DNA of 64,000 bases from Pseudoalteromonas sp. T1lg23B (GCF_002964665.1 NZ_PQBZ01000013.1:496001-560000), one strand, 5' to 3'; positions 1 to 9,882 are shown, numbered from the stretch's first letter. The notes: generated from the sequence alone by a model not told the origin. Program-made: numbers and translations.

Positions 1-1
1 C

Positions 2-1171
2 CGCTTTAAAGAAGTCAATGACAGCTTAGGTCACAGTGCTGGTGATGAGCTACTGGTACAGGTGAGTGAGCGTATCAAAGGCATGTTAAACGAGGGCGAC
101 ACTTTGGCGCGCTTGGGGGGCGATGAATTTGTGGTGTTACTAACCGAAGTAAAGCATATTTCCGATGTGGTCAATTTTGCCAACAAAATACTTGCGCAAT
201 TGAGTGTAGCATTTGAGCTTAATGATCTGAGTGTCACCGCTACCGCTTCTTTAGGTGCGGCGGTCTATCCCGAAGATGGTTTAGACAGTGAAACCCTATT
301 AAAACATGCCGATGTCGCTATGTATCGCTCCAAAGAGATTGGCCGAAATTCCTTTCAGTTATACAAGGCATCCATGAATGCCCGCTCATTAGAACGTTTG
401 TCTATGCTCAGTCGTTTTCAATATGCGCTAGAGCATGACGAATTTGAGCTTTATTTTCAGCCCTTGCAGTGTTTGGCAAGTGGGCGAATATCCAGTGTGG
501 AGTGTTTGCTGCGTTGGAATGATCCAAATCTGGGAATGATCTCTCCGGCTCAGTTTATTCCCTTAGCTGAAGAGCTGGGGCTTATCACCAAGCTGGACCA
601 ATGGGTGATCAATAAAGCCTGTGAAAGTATTGCGCTGTGGCGTCGTCAGGGCAGTGACATTAGACGTATCGCTATTAATGTATCGGCACAACATTTATGT
701 CAGGGTGATTTAGCTATCACGGTTGCAAATGCCTTGAATAAACACTGTTTAGATGGTCGTTTCATTGAATTGGAATTGACCGAAAGTAGCTTTATCAGCA
801 ATTTACATGAGGCAAAAAGTGAATTACAAAAACTAAAAAGTTTGGGTATTTCGATTGCGCTGGACGATTTTGGCACCGGATATTCTGCATTGAGTTACTT
901 AACCAAGTTGCCGATTGACACCTTAAAAATAGATGCCAGCTTTGTGGCTAAGGTCCCCGATGAATATGGCAATAGTGAAATTGTCAGTGCCATTATCGCG
1001 ATGGCCAAAGCGCTCAACTTACAGGTGGTAGCTGAAGGGGTTGAAAAGAGTGAGCAGCGCCAGTTTTTACAAAAACTGGGCTGCAACATCATTCAGGGTT
1101 ATTTGTTTTGCAAGCCTTTAAGTGCTGATGACTGGCTGCGTTTTTATCATGCTGAAAAAGTGACTTCGTAA
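2..1171 (+). CDS. GGDEF-EAL cyclic-di-GMP signalling protein, 5' truncated by the window edge
   Basis: The open frame runs into the window from upstream, so the N-terminus and any sensor domain are missing. The first visible residues match the middle of a GGDEF (diguanylate cyclase) domain, and the signature LGGDEF is intact at about 115-132. An EAL phosphodiesterase domain follows from about 420. Its signature reads ECL instead of EAL, but the usual metal and catalytic positions are visible: NVSA, ELTES, DDFGTGYS, LKIDASFV, AEGVE and QGYLF. Both domains could therefore be active, making or degrading cyclic-di-GMP. The gene converges on the next one, with a 25-base overlap of coding ends. Family assignment is firm; the net activity is not known. 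Confidence 0.93.
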   Translation, partial: RFKEVNDSLGHSAGDELLVQVSERIKGMLNEGDTLARLGGDEFVVLLTEVKHISDVVNFANKILAQLSVAFELNDLSVTATASLGAAVYPEDGLDSETLLKHADVAMYRSKEIGRNSFQLYKASMNARSLERLSMLSRFQYALEHDEFELYFQPLQCLASGRISSVECLLRWNDPNLGMISPAQFIPLAEELGLITKLDQWVINKACESIALWRRQGSDIRRIAINVSAQHLCQGDLAITVANALNKHCLDGRFIELELTESSFISNLHEAKSELQKLKSLGISIALDDFGTGYSALSYLTKLPIDTLKIDASFVAKVPDEYGNSEIVSAIIAMAKALNLQVVAEGVEKSEQRQFLQKLGCNIIQGYLFCKPLSADDWLRFYHAEKVTS

Positions 1172-1959
1172 GCGGTAAATTTGCGAATATTGATAACGCC
1201 AGTATCAAAGATCAAGTACTGGCCTTTTATACCGAGCAAAGTGCCGGTTACTTCTGGGCTTTTATCAAAATTAAAGGAGGTAATTTTGCTTGGAAACTGC
1301 TCAACAGGAAAACTCAAATCAACCACGTCTTCGTCCAAGCGCTCAATTGCAGTGGCACCAAATAGTTCGGCTAGCTCATCCAGCTTACTTTGAATTTGAG
1401 GGATTAATTGTTCCGCTGCTGCTTTTAAATCCACATTATCGTTCAAACCTTTGAGCATATTTCGCCAATTGGTTTTATCGGCAATAAATTCAGCCAATGC
1501 GACTTCCACAAGCCCCGATTGCAATCTTGTTTGCACTTTAAACAGTGGTAATGCCTGTGTGGCGCCTTGATCTATCCAACGGGTAGGGATTTGTGTGTGT
1601 CTCGTGATACCCACTTTTAAGCCTGAGGTATTAGCAAGATAAACATAGTGGGGGATCATACAGTTCGCCTCTCCCCACTGTGGTTCGCGGCAGGTACCCT
1701 GATCAAAGTGGCAGGTTTCAGGCTTCATGATACACATGTCGCAACTCGCCAGCTTTTTCATACAGACAAAACAGTGGCCCTGTGAGTAGCTTTTTTTGGT
1801 CTTTTTACCACAGTTACAGCAAAAAATATTACCCGTATGGGTCAACGTGAATTGCTGTCCTATATAGTCATTTAAGTTAACTAGCTCATCCCCAATGGGA
1901 AGCTGGTATTGAATGGGTTGAGTGAGTTGTGCTTTGAGCTTGCTTAAAGTGCCTTGCAT
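1147..1959 (-). CDS. DUF2797 family protein with cysteine-rich zinc-binding-like region
   Basis: A 270-residue protein recognised as DUF2797, a family of unknown function in gammaproteobacteria. Residues about 45-95 carry a dense set of cysteine pairs (CCNC, CFVC, CDMC and single Cys), which suggests bound zinc. It is followed by a segment beginning HYVYLAN and GLKVGIT that resembles the start of a GIY-YIG-like fold. A good ribosome binding site (AGGGG) lies ahead of the ATG at 1959. Its 3' end overlaps the convergent GGDEF-EAL gene. No function is claimed; a nucleic-acid role would be inference from the zinc and GIY-YIG-like pattern. Confidence 0.8.
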   Translation of the reverse strand: MQGTLSKLKAQLTQPIQYQLPIGDELVNLNDYIGQQFTLTHTGNIFCCNCGKKTKKSYSQGHCFVCMKKLASCDMCIMKPETCHFDQGTCREPQWGEANCMIPHYVYLANTSGLKVGITRHTQIPTRWIDQGATQALPLFKVQTRLQSGLVEVALAEFIADKTNWRNMLKGLNDNVDLKAAAEQLIPQIQSKLDELAELFGATAIERLDEDVVDLSFPVEQFPSKITSFNFDKSPEVTGTLLGIKGQYLIFDTGVINIRKFTAYEVTFSA

Positions 1960-2045
1960 CTTTACGCCCCTAAAGATGTTAAAAGGGCGATACTACCAAG
2001 CCCGCAGGCAAGTCACAATGTGTTAGGTGAGTTTATCAAAAGCAG

Positions 2046-2068
2046 GCGGGCAGCTTTTTGCTACCCGC
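2046..2068 (-). terminator. Probable intrinsic terminator of the S10 peptidase gene
   Basis: A 9-bp stem (one G-T pair) around a five-T loop lies just after the stop codon of the minus-strand peptidase gene. On the minus strand it is followed by a short T-containing stretch. Confidence 0.6.
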
Positions 2069-2081
2069 GTGGGGTTATTAG

Positions 2082-3590
2082 TTAGTATTTTGCTGAGCGA
2101 GTTTGGCTCTTTAATGACTCAATAATAAACTCACGTAAGTCATCGTTTGAGGCTTTGAGGTCATCATGTCTAAGATACATCATGTGTCCGGATCGGTAGC
2201 CTTTAAAGCTCAAACGGTCACGCATCTTACCGCTTGGATCTAGTTGCCACATGCTGTATTTGGCGTCAAAGTAGTTGGTTGCGCCATCGTAGTAACCTGC
2301 TTGGAATAATACATTGAGGTATGGGTTTTCAGCCATGGCTTGGCGTAGTTGTTCACCGGTGGTGTTGTTGCTGCGATCCCAAGGGTGAACATTCGCTAGC
2401 ATGTTGTATTGCACATCAGTTTTGTAGTTAAGCTCTTCACGAATATAGTGATTGATTGATGGCGTAAAGGCATGTAACCAAGCACTTAACTCAGGGAAGT
2501 AATCGGGAGAATCACCGGCATCTCGTTTGTCGATACCTAAGTAGCGAGAGTCTAGACGACCTAAGATGTAGCCTTGGTCACGTAGCAATTCTTTCCAGAA
2601 CGCATCATCGCTAATATCCAGATTATTTTGTAATACAAACTGTTTGGACAGACCGCTATACAGTGCTACACGTTCGGCAATGGCTTGTTTGTCTTGCTGG
2701 GAAATAAATGCCCCTTTGGCCAGTGCTGGTAAATACTGATTGAGCGTGAAGGCTTCTACTTCTGCTAATACTTCAAGTAAGTCCTTTTGCTGTAAGTGCG
2801 CTGGTAATACTTTGTGATGCCATGCAGTTGCGGCGAAATAAGGTAAACGGTTTGCGGCTTTCACCGGTCCGTCACGGTTAATACCTATGTCGGTAGGAGA
2901 AACCAAAACTACGCCATTTAAGAACCACCAATGTGCTGACTGTAATTCTTTGGCAAGGCCCGATACGCGTGTCGTACCATAGCTTTCACCAATTAAAAAT
3001 TTTGGTGATAGTGAGCGATTATTGCGTGTGACGAAGGTGTTGATCCAACTGGCAAGGTATTCAATATCCGCATTAACACCAAAGAACTGCTTTTGTTGCT
3101 CTTCTTTACTTGGCATCTTGCCATCTTTATCAGGTAATACGCGAGAGTATCCGGTGTTGACAGGGTTAACAAAGACAATATCAGCAACATCGAGTACAGA
3201 GTATGGATTATCTTTCATGCCGTAAGGTTGTACCGGATATCCTTCGTCATCAATTTTTAAAACACGAGGGCCTGTGTAGGCTATATGCATCCAAACAGAG
3301 GCAGAGCCTGGACCACCATTGAATGAAATAAGCAGTGGGCGTTTACTCAAATCGTCTACTTTGTCTTTTGTATAGTAATTGTAATACAAAGTAGCAATAG
3401 GCTCTCCCTGCTCATCCCAAACAGGTTGTGTTCCAGAGGCGACGCTGTAGTTTATACGCTCCCCGTTTATGGTGGCTTTATGATGAGTAACAACTTTACT
3501 GTCAATATCAATTTTACGTTGATGCTCGGCTGCGTTACCACCAAAGCTTAAAACTAAGGCGCACACAACCAGCAATTTGGTTAGGTTCAT
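2082..3590 (-). CDS. Secreted S10 family serine carboxypeptidase-like protein
   Basis: A 502-residue serine carboxypeptidase-like (MEROPS S10) enzyme. It shows the family motif NGGPGSAS near residue 90 and the nucleophile motif GESYGTTR near residue 205. The C-terminal part contains the region expected to carry the catalytic Asp and His (GHMMYLRHD near the end). The N-terminus from MNLTKLL is a clear signal peptide ending near NAAEH, so the protein is periplasmic or secreted. The start at 3590 is preferred over an upstream ATG at 3620 because GAGGA stands six bases before it and the signal peptide then begins properly. It is monocistronic and divergent from glnK. Confidence 0.88.
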   Translation of the reverse strand: MNLTKLLVVCALVLSFGGNAAEHQRKIDIDSKVVTHHKATINGERINYSVASGTQPVWDEQGEPIATLYYNYYTKDKVDDLSKRPLLISFNGGPGSASVWMHIAYTGPRVLKIDDEGYPVQPYGMKDNPYSVLDVADIVFVNPVNTGYSRVLPDKDGKMPSKEEQQKQFFGVNADIEYLASWINTFVTRNNRSLSPKFLIGESYGTTRVSGLAKELQSAHWWFLNGVVLVSPTDIGINRDGPVKAANRLPYFAATAWHHKVLPAHLQQKDLLEVLAEVEAFTLNQYLPALAKGAFISQQDKQAIAERVALYSGLSKQFVLQNNLDISDDAFWKELLRDQGYILGRLDSRYLGIDKRDAGDSPDYFPELSAWLHAFTPSINHYIREELNYKTDVQYNMLANVHPWDRSNNTTGEQLRQAMAENPYLNVLFQAGYYDGATNYFDAKYSMWQLDPSGKMRDRLSFKGYRSGHMMYLRHDDLKASNDDLREFIIESLKSQTRSAKY

Positions 3591-3795
3591 ATTTTTCCTC
3601 GGACGATAAGTTTTTAACATTTAAATTGCTTTTGTCTCAATTTTCAAAGGGTATGAGTTGAACGCCCCTTATGGTGGGACAGTTGTGAGCTCAGACCGTG
3701 AAAAAACCTATTATGCACCGCCTACCAATTGAAGACGACCTTTTTGCTGCAATTGCTGAAACATCTGCACCAGTAATGAGCATGGTGTGTGATAT

Positions 3796-3812
3796 TGCAC
3801 CTAGTTGGTGCG
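3796..3812 (+). promoter_or_regulatory. NtrC (NRI) binding site upstream of glnK
   Basis: The 17-base palindrome TGCACCTAGTTGGTGCG closely matches the NtrC consensus TGCACY-N5-GGTGCA. It is centred about 75-80 bases upstream of the sigma54-type promoter. A further TGCACT half-site lies at 3817-3822. This is the expected nitrogen-control enhancer for glnK-amtB. Confidence 0.75.
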
Positions 3813-3875
3813 AAATTGCACTAAAAAGCACTGGCTTAACAATCTAATTGCATGAAATTGTTAGCTTTAATTTTA

Positions 3876-3890
3876 TGGCACGAAGGTTGG
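3876..3890 (+). promoter_or_regulatory. Sigma54-type (-24/-12) promoter of glnK-amtB
   Basis: TGGCACG, four bases, then TTGGA matches the sigma54 consensus TGGCACG-N4-TTGCA with one mismatch in the -12 box. It lies 45 bases before the glnK start and downstream of an NtrC site. Nitrogen-limited expression is the expected regulation. No other gene is seen in the stretch between the peptidase and glnK. Confidence 0.72.
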
Positions 3891-3934
3891 ATTAACTCTG
3901 CAAACAGGATAAACCTGTCCTAAGGGGACCAACA

Positions 3935-4273
3935 ATGAAAATGATAAGTGCAATAATAAAACCATTTAAATTGGATGAAGTTCGCGAAGCGCTGGCAGAT
4001 TTAGGCGTAGAGGGTATGACAGTCGTTGATGTAAAGGGTTTTGGCCGCCAACGAGGCCATACAGAGCTGTATCGTGGCGCTGAGTATCAAGTCGATTTTA
4101 TTCCAAAAATAAAGCTAGAAATAGCAACTCGCAGTGAAAACACACAACGTGTGGTAGATACGCTAACTAAAGCTGCCAGCACCGGAAAGATTGGTGACGG
4201 TAAAATATTTGTATATGACTTAGACCAAATCGTGCGGATCCGTACCGGCGAATTAGACGAAGACGCGATTTAA
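3935..4273 (+). CDS. glnK: Nitrogen regulatory protein P-II (GlnK)
   Basis: A 112-residue PII signalling protein, the usual family length. The T-loop contains the uridylylation site Tyr51 in TELYRGAEY, and the C-terminal region has the conserved [10 protein letters not shown] and RIRTGE motifs. GlnK reports glutamine, 2-oxoglutarate and ATP/ADP status, and blocks AmtB by inserting its T-loop. It sits ten bases before amtB, the classic glnK-amtB operon, behind an NtrC/sigma54 control region. A strong ribosome site (AAGGGGA) precedes the start. The context makes GlnK more likely than GlnB. Confidence 0.95.
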   Translation: MKMISAIIKPFKLDEVREALADLGVEGMTVVDVKGFGRQRGHTELYRGAEYQVDFIPKIKLEIATRSENTQRVVDTLTKAASTGKIGDGKIFVYDLDQIVRIRTGELDEDAI

Positions 4274-4283
4274 GGGGCCGAAA

Positions 4284-5516
4284 ATGGAAAACGCAATTAT
4301 AGAACTCAAATTCTCTTTGAATACTTTTTACTTTTTAATTTCAGGTGTGTTGGTGATGTGGATGGCCGCAGGCTTTGCCATGCTTGAGGCAGGACTCGTG
4401 CGTTCAAAAAATACCACTGAGATACTGACCAAAAATATCACCCTCTATGCCATTGCTTGTACCATGTTTTTACTTGTCGGCTACAACATTATGTATGTGG
4501 GGAATACCGAAGGTGGTGTAGTTCCGGGCTTTGGAGCGTTGATAGGGGAAGCGTCTGCTGATGCAGATCATGCCCTTGAGTCTGACTTTTTCTTCCAAGT
4601 GGTGTTTGTTGCCACAGCCATGTCGATTGTGTCTGGCGCTGTTGCTGAGCGCATGAAATTATGGGCATTTTTGGCATTTACCGTGGTTTTAACAGGTTTT
4701 ATCTATCCAATTGAAGGGTTTTGGACATGGGGCGGTGGCTTCTTATCTAAACTTGGTTTCGTCGATTTTGCTGGCTCGGCAATTGTGCATGGAGCTGGTG
4801 CTGCGGCGGCTTTGGCGGGTGTGCTACTACTGGGGGCTCGTAAAGGTAAATACGGTAAAAATGGAGAAATTTACCCAATTCCAGGCTCTAACATGCCATT
4901 GGCAACATTGGGGACTTTCATTCTTTGGATGGGGTGGTTTGGCTTCAATGGTGGTTCGCAGTTGTTCTTGGCAGACAAAGCGAATGCGGTTGCTGTAAGT
5001 CAAATATTACTTAATACCAATGCTGCTGCCGCAACGGGAGCAATTGCTGCACTGTTAGTGTGTAAAGCGCTGTGGGGGAAAGCAGATTTAACCATGGTAC
5101 TCAATGGTGCGTTGGCAGGTCTTGTAGTGATCACTGCTGAGCCTGCGTCTCCTACGCCTTTACTGGCTTGTCTACTGGGAGCCTTGGGCGGTTCACTGGT
5201 TGTGTTCAGTATTGTATTTTTAGATAAAGCGAAAATTGATGACCCTGTAGGTGCGATTTCTGTGCACGGAACATGTGGCATGTTAGGTGTGATGTTGGTG
5301 CCATTATCAAACAGCGATGCAACTTTTGTGAATCAATTTATTGGTTTGGTGTGTATTCTTGGATTTGTATTTATCGTGTCTTACTTAGTGTGGGCACTGT
5401 TGAAAAGTACCATGGGGATCCGTGTTGGCGAGGAAGAGGAAATTAACGGTATGGATCAACACGATTGTGGTATCGACGCGTACCCTGAGTTTGTATCTGT
5501 ACGCGGCAATAGTTAA
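4284..5516 (+). CDS. amtB: Ammonium transporter AmtB
   Basis: A 410-residue Amt/Rh/MEP channel with about eleven membrane segments. The two pore histidines of the twin-His motif are present at His169 (AIVHGAGAA) and His328 (ISVHGTCG). The N-terminal segment keeps the family pattern MWMAAGFAMLEAGLVRSKN, and the C-terminal tail (GIRVGEEEE, GIDAYPEF) is the conserved cytoplasmic region contacted by GlnK. It conducts ammonium across the inner membrane under nitrogen limitation. Co-transcribed with glnK and followed by tandem repeats and a terminator. Confidence 0.96.
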   Translation: MENAIIELKFSLNTFYFLISGVLVMWMAAGFAMLEAGLVRSKNTTEILTKNITLYAIACTMFLLVGYNIMYVGNTEGGVVPGFGALIGEASADADHALESDFFFQVVFVATAMSIVSGAVAERMKLWAFLAFTVVLTGFIYPIEGFWTWGGGFLSKLGFVDFAGSAIVHGAGAAAALAGVLLLGARKGKYGKNGEIYPIPGSNMPLATLGTFILWMGWFGFNGGSQLFLADKANAVAVSQILLNTNAAAATGAIAALLVCKALWGKADLTMVLNGALAGLVVITAEPASPTPLLACLLGALGGSLVVFSIVFLDKAKIDDPVGAISVHGTCGMLGVMLVPLSNSDATFVNQFIGLVCILGFVFIVSYLVWALLKSTMGIRVGEEEEINGMDQHDCGIDAYPEFVSVRGNS

Positions 5517-5532
5517 TTTCAATATCTATCAA

Positions 5533-5592
5533 GTTATCACGTCGAACGTTATCACGTCGAACGTTATCACGTCGAACGTTATCACGTCGAAC
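5533..5592 (+). repeat. Four perfect tandem copies of a 15-bp unit
   Basis: The unit GTTATCACGTCGAAC is repeated four times without change, starting 16 bases after the amtB stop and running straight into the terminator hairpin. Each unit begins GTT and ends AAC. No protein use is apparent; the repeats lie outside coding sequence. Confidence 0.97.
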
Positions 5593-5620
5593 GGGCCCAT
5601 TGTGGCCCGTTCTCTCTTTC
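5591..5620 (+). terminator. Intrinsic terminator of glnK-amtB
   Basis: A perfect 7-bp GC-rich stem (ACGGGCC / GGCCCGT) with a six-base loop is followed by the T-rich run TCTCTCTTTC. It directly abuts the last 15-bp repeat, whose final AC belongs to the stem. Confidence 0.85.
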
Positions 5621-5685
5621 AGGCTTGGTTAATCTAGGGTACTCTATGCTCTGGCATATTTAATTTTGAAGTTTATATAAGTGGT

Positions 5686-8040
5686 ATGGTAGATAAAAAT
5701 AATAACAACGCAGCTAAAACAAACACAAGAACCACACGTACCACATCTAAATCCTCACGCGCAAAAAACACCAAAAGCAAAGCGAAACAAGCTCAGTCGA
5801 GCTCTTCATTGAGTCGTTTCAAACAGCGTACGCTAAAAGCCTGCTGGCGTTTCATGTGGAAAGGCACATTGGCCATTTTGGTGTTAGTGAGTTTTTACAT
5901 CATCTATCTAGATTCAAAAATTACAAGGCAATTTGAGGGCAGCAAATGGCAATTGCCGGTTCAGGTGTACGCTCGTGCCATGAATTTTTATCCAGAACAG
6001 TTTTTGTCCGAACAAGAAGTCATTTGGGAACTAAAACGTCTCAACTATTCCCAAGTAAATCAGCTTAGCCGTACCGGTCAGTACATGGTGCAAGGGCGGA
6101 CTATAAAAATTTATCGTCGCGCATTTGAGTTCTATAATGGCATTGAAGAAGGTCAGATCTTTACCCTAAATTTTGCTGGGAAACGCCTTGCCAGTATTGT
6201 TGATAAAGGCGGGCGACGTATCGAACAAGCGCGTTTAGAGCCTGTACAGATAGCCCGCATAGGTAATGAATCAAAACAAGACCGAGAGTTCTTGCCACTT
6301 GAAAAATTCCCTAATATTCTCAAACAGGCCTTGCTGGTGGTTGAAGACCGTGATTTTTATGAGCACCATGGTGTATCTGCATGGTCTATTTTGCGGGCAT
6401 TGTATACAAACTTAAAAGCGGGACGCACGGTGCAAGGTGGCAGCACGTTGACCCAGCAATTGGCAAAAAACTTTTATTTAAGCCGAGAGCGCTCTCTAAT
6501 TCGAAAAGTGAATGAAGCCTTTATTGCGTTAATACTTGACTATCGGTACAGCAAAGATGAGATCCTAGAAGCCTACCTCAACGAAGTATTTATGGGGCAG
6601 GCTTATAATCAAGGTGTTCATGGTATGGGGCTGGCGGCTGAGTTTTATTTTGCAAAGCCGGTAGATGAATTGGAGTTTGATCAGATAGCTCTGTTGGTCG
6701 CAATTGTAAAAGGACCATCTTACTACAACCCAAGACGCTATCCTGAACGAGTTCGAGAACGCCGTGACTTGGTGCTACGCCTGCTTGCTGAACAAGGCTA
6801 TATTTCAACTAACGAATTGCGTCAGGCCTTGGTGCGTCCAATAAAAATCCAGCCTTTGGACAAGAGCCGTCAGCAAAGTTATCCAGGCTATCTTGAGTTG
6901 GTAGACAGGGAACTTAAGAGCCTGTTAACCAATCAAGAAATAATCAATGCAGGCGTACGGATCTTCACTTACTTTGATCTGCAAAAACAAGCTGCTATGG
7001 AAAATGCTGTGGAGCAGGGGCTACCGTATCTTGAAAGGCGTTTCGACACCACGAAGCTAGAAACGGCAATGATCTCGGTTAATGTGGAAAAAGGCGGGGT
7101 CTCGGCACTTGTTGCTGGACGAGATATGCGTTTTAGTGGCTTTAATCGTGTGTTGGACACCAAGCGTAACATTGGCTCTTTGGTGAAACCCGCGGTTTAT
7201 TTGACGGCATTGGAGCAGGCTAAATACAACCTAGGGACGTTAGTAGAAGATGGGCCACTGCAAGTAACTGATGAATCGGGAGATGTGTGGCGTCCGGAAA
7301 ATTTTGACCACAAATATCGAGGTACCTTACCGCTATATCAGGCGTTTAGTAATAGTATCAATATTCCGGCGGTTAACTTGGGGCTTGATTTAGGTGTGCA
7401 TAATGTGGCGGCTACGCTACAAAAATTAGGGGTAACGGAGCGAATTAATCAATATCCGTCTTTATTACTCGGCGCGCTTGAGCTTTCAAGTTATGATGTG
7501 GCACAAATGTACACAACATTAGCAGCGAATGGGCAGTATCGTCAGTTAACAACGATTTCGGCCATGACTAACGCTACAGGTAAAGTTTTGTACGAACATG
7601 ATGTCATCAGCCGCGAACGTTTTACGCCAGAAGCGAGCTATATGACTAAGTTTGGTCTTAAGAAAGTGACTAAAGAGGGCACCGCAAAGCGTCTCAATCA
7701 GCATTTCCCTTCAATCCAGTTGGCGGGTAAAACGGGGACGAGTAATGATTTGCGTGATAGCTGGTTTGCTGGGTTTGATCACAATACAGTCACTGTCACT
7801 TGGATTGGCCGTGACGACAATAAGTCTACTGGTTTAACAGGTGGAAACGGTGCATTGGAATTATATATTCGCTATTTAAAACCACTCAACCCACAAGCGA
7901 TTGCTGATAATCGTCCAACAGGAATACGCTGGGCATTTGTTAATACCATCACGGGGAAGCAGGCACCACCTGGGTGTGGTCAGGTCGTGCAACTGCCGAT
8001 ACGTGCAAGTGATTTCGAACCTAGACCACACTGCGAATAG
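5686..8040 (+). CDS. mrcB: Penicillin-binding protein 1B (bifunctional peptidoglycan synthase)
   Basis: A 784-residue class A penicillin-binding protein. A basic, Ser/Thr-rich cytoplasmic tail of about 55 residues precedes one membrane segment (about 57-76). A UB2H-like domain follows, then a GT51 glycosyltransferase with catalytic Glu220 in VVEDRDFYEHHG and the motif GGSTLTQQLAKN. The transpeptidase domain has Ser498 (SLVK), S557-I-N and K682-TGT. It polymerises and crosslinks peptidoglycan at the inner membrane. The UB2H domain points to PBP1B, the LpoB-activated class, over PBP1A. It converges closely (six bases) on the next gene. The ATG at 5686 lacks a strong ribosome site. Confidence 0.94.
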   Translation: MVDKNNNNAAKTNTRTTRTTSKSSRAKNTKSKAKQAQSSSSLSRFKQRTLKACWRFMWKGTLAILVLVSFYIIYLDSKITRQFEGSKWQLPVQVYARAMNFYPEQFLSEQEVIWELKRLNYSQVNQLSRTGQYMVQGRTIKIYRRAFEFYNGIEEGQIFTLNFAGKRLASIVDKGGRRIEQARLEPVQIARIGNESKQDREFLPLEKFPNILKQALLVVEDRDFYEHHGVSAWSILRALYTNLKAGRTVQGGSTLTQQLAKNFYLSRERSLIRKVNEAFIALILDYRYSKDEILEAYLNEVFMGQAYNQGVHGMGLAAEFYFAKPVDELEFDQIALLVAIVKGPSYYNPRRYPERVRERRDLVLRLLAEQGYISTNELRQALVRPIKIQPLDKSRQQSYPGYLELVDRELKSLLTNQEIINAGVRIFTYFDLQKQAAMENAVEQGLPYLERRFDTTKLETAMISVNVEKGGVSALVAGRDMRFSGFNRVLDTKRNIGSLVKPAVYLTALEQAKYNLGTLVEDGPLQVTDESGDVWRPENFDHKYRGTLPLYQAFSNSINIPAVNLGLDLGVHNVAATLQKLGVTERINQYPSLLLGALELSSYDVAQMYTTLAANGQYRQLTTISAMTNATGKVLYEHDVISRERFTPEASYMTKFGLKKVTKEGTAKRLNQHFPSIQLAGKTGTSNDLRDSWFAGFDHNTVTVTWIGRDDNKSTGLTGGNGALELYIRYLKPLNPQAIADNRPTGIRWAFVNTITGKQAPPGCGQVVQLPIRASDFEPRPHCE

Positions 8041-8046
8041 TCGTCA

Positions 8047-9882
8047 TTAGGTTTTAAACTGGCTCATGGCAGACTGTAGATGTTGTGCCATGGTCGCCAG
8101 TTTTCTCGCATCATCTTCGGTGGCAACGGCTGAGCTGAGCGTATGTTCTGCCAAGGTATTGATCTCACTTGCATCATTGAGTGCTTGTTGGGTAGCTTGA
8201 CTTTGTTGTTGTACAAGCTGTGCGATATGCGCACCCTGTTCATCAATATTCACCATACTTTGCTGTGCCAGTAGTAACACTTGATTGGTTTGCTCTGCAG
8301 CACTGACACCTTGTTCCATTTTTTCCACGCTACTGCGCATTTTTGTTTGTGTGTCATTAGAGGCATTTTGTAGTGAACTAATAATGCTGTGAATTTCTTC
8401 CGTTTGCTGTTGAGTGCGCTTGGCCAGTGTGCGGACTTCATCCGCGACAACGGCGAAGCCACGACCTTGCTCTCCCGCTCTCGCTGCTTCAATGGCAGCA
8501 TTGAGTGCCAATAGATTGGTTTGCTCTGCAATCTCACTAATAGCAGCGCTGACTTTACTGATATTCTGACTATCTTGTGCCAATTTATCCAAAGCCACTC
8601 GGCTCTCCTCGAACTCTTGCTGTAGTAAGGCCATATGCTCAGCCAGCTGAGTGGTATTATGCGACCCTTGTTTTACTTGCTCAGCAGCAGTACTGGCGAG
8701 CTCTGTAGCATGTTGCGCAGAGTGCTCTACCGAATCGGCAACTTGTGCCATTTCGCTAAGCGCACCATGAATGGTACTGATCTTATTTTGCTGCTGGTCG
8801 ACATCACCACGCGTATCTTGGCTTATCTGACTGAGCTTTTTTGTCGCGGTATCAAGGTTTACACTGGTGCTGTTTACTTCTTTTAGTAGCGCGATAAATG
8901 CAGAGATAACTTTGTTGTATTGCTCTACGATGATAGACATCTCATCACTACCCGACGCGCTGGCTTTAGCGGTTAAATCGCCTTGAGCTGCGCGTCCCGC
9001 CGAGATAGAAAAAGCAGAAATGCTATCGACTACTGCAAAATAAAAACCGAACATGAGATATACAGCAAGTAATAGGCTGATCACGGCGGCGGTATCGACA
9101 CTGTTTCTTATCAAGCTTTGTTGGGTTATTTTTTCTGCTAATAGCTGTTTGAGCAGAGGAGTTGCTGTGGCGATAAAACGGCTGACATCTTCTATCACAT
9201 TATCATGAATTTTTTGAAACTGTGCGCCTGATAATTGTAGTTCATCGGGGTCCAAGAGATTCTTTTTAATACTATTTTGATAATTGTTCAAGCTGGATTG
9301 TAGGCGTTCTAAATGCGGTTGCAATTGTGGTTTTATGTCCTGGTTTGCAGCCATGGCAACATGCAATTTACTGCTCAATTGTACAAAAAACTCCGGTAAC
9401 GCTTTGTTCAAATTAGACAGCGAAATAAAGCTGTCAGGATTAAATTGCCCTTCACTGATGACGGTATTTGCCTGCTCAGAGAGTTTGTTAACATGCTCAA
9501 GTAATTTTGGGGTGGACTCAACCAAAGCTCTGTTTATGTAAGAACGTGCTAAATCATCGTCAATGGCCAGTAATGATTGAATTGAGACTTGCTCAATAAC
9601 CGAGTTTTTAGTGTCAATGTTATAGCCCGCTCGCTTTGCTAATGACAAGTTTGTTGCTTCTTGCATGTTCATTGTGTTGTCGAGCAAGGCGGGGTAAAGG
9701 TTCAAGCCGGCTTGCTGGCCAATACTGATATTAATTGACTGAGACAACATACTCGTTAGAAAAAACAAACTTAGGCTAAGAGGTACTAATAAAATACCAA
9801 ATACTAAGCCAATTTTTGTTTTGTACTTTAGACTCGCCATGAGTTTTATTGCTGGAGCGCAGAATGATCTTATGCCTTGCAT
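8047..9882 (-). CDS. Methyl-accepting chemotaxis protein
   Basis: A chemoreceptor of about 611 residues. One membrane segment lies near residues 22-45 and a second near 262-284. They flank a mostly helical periplasmic sensor of about 215 residues with no domain I recognise. A HAMP-like linker follows, then the cytoplasmic signalling domain with the hallmark hairpin tip [19 protein letters not shown]. The ATG at 9882 is preferred because GAGAA precedes it; a GTG at 9903 and an ATG at 9840 are alternatives. The ligand is unknown. No che genes are adjacent, so it probably feeds a chemotaxis complex encoded elsewhere. Confidence 0.93.
   Translation of the reverse strand: MQGIRSFCAPAIKLMASLKYKTKIGLVFGILLVPLSLSLFFLTSMLSQSINISIGQQAGLNLYPALLDNTMNMQEATNLSLAKRAGYNIDTKNSVIEQVSIQSLLAIDDDLARSYINRALVESTPKLLEHVNKLSEQANTVISEGQFNPDSFISLSNLNKALPEFFVQLSSKLHVAMAANQDIKPQLQPHLERLQSSLNNYQNSIKKNLLDPDELQLSGAQFQKIHDNVIEDVSRFIATATPLLKQLLAEKITQQSLIRNSVDTAAVISLLLAVYLMFGFYFAVVDSISAFSISAGRAAQGDLTAKASASGSDEMSIIVEQYNKVISAFIALLKEVNSTSVNLDTATKKLSQISQDTRGDVDQQQNKISTIHGALSEMAQVADSVEHSAQHATELASTAAEQVKQGSHNTTQLAEHMALLQQEFEESRVALDKLAQDSQNISKVSAAISEIAEQTNLLALNAAIEAARAGEQGRGFAVVADEVRTLAKRTQQQTEEIHSIISSLQNASNDTQTKMRSSVEKMEQGVSAAEQTNQVLLLAQQSMVNIDEQGAHIAQLVQQQSQATQQALNDASEINTLAEHTLSSAVATEDDARKLATMAQHLQSAMSQFKT

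Noticed and set aside
3817-3833. Second full NtrC site before glnK
   Set aside because: Only the TGCACT half matches; the other half does not form the palindrome.
5533-5592. Possible CRISPR-like array
   Set aside because: The units are directly adjacent with no spacers and only 15 bases long.
5422-5637. Open frame across the amtB end that reads the repeats as VITSN units
   Set aside because: It overlaps the conserved amtB C-terminus in another frame and owes its length to the 15-bp repeat being a multiple of three.
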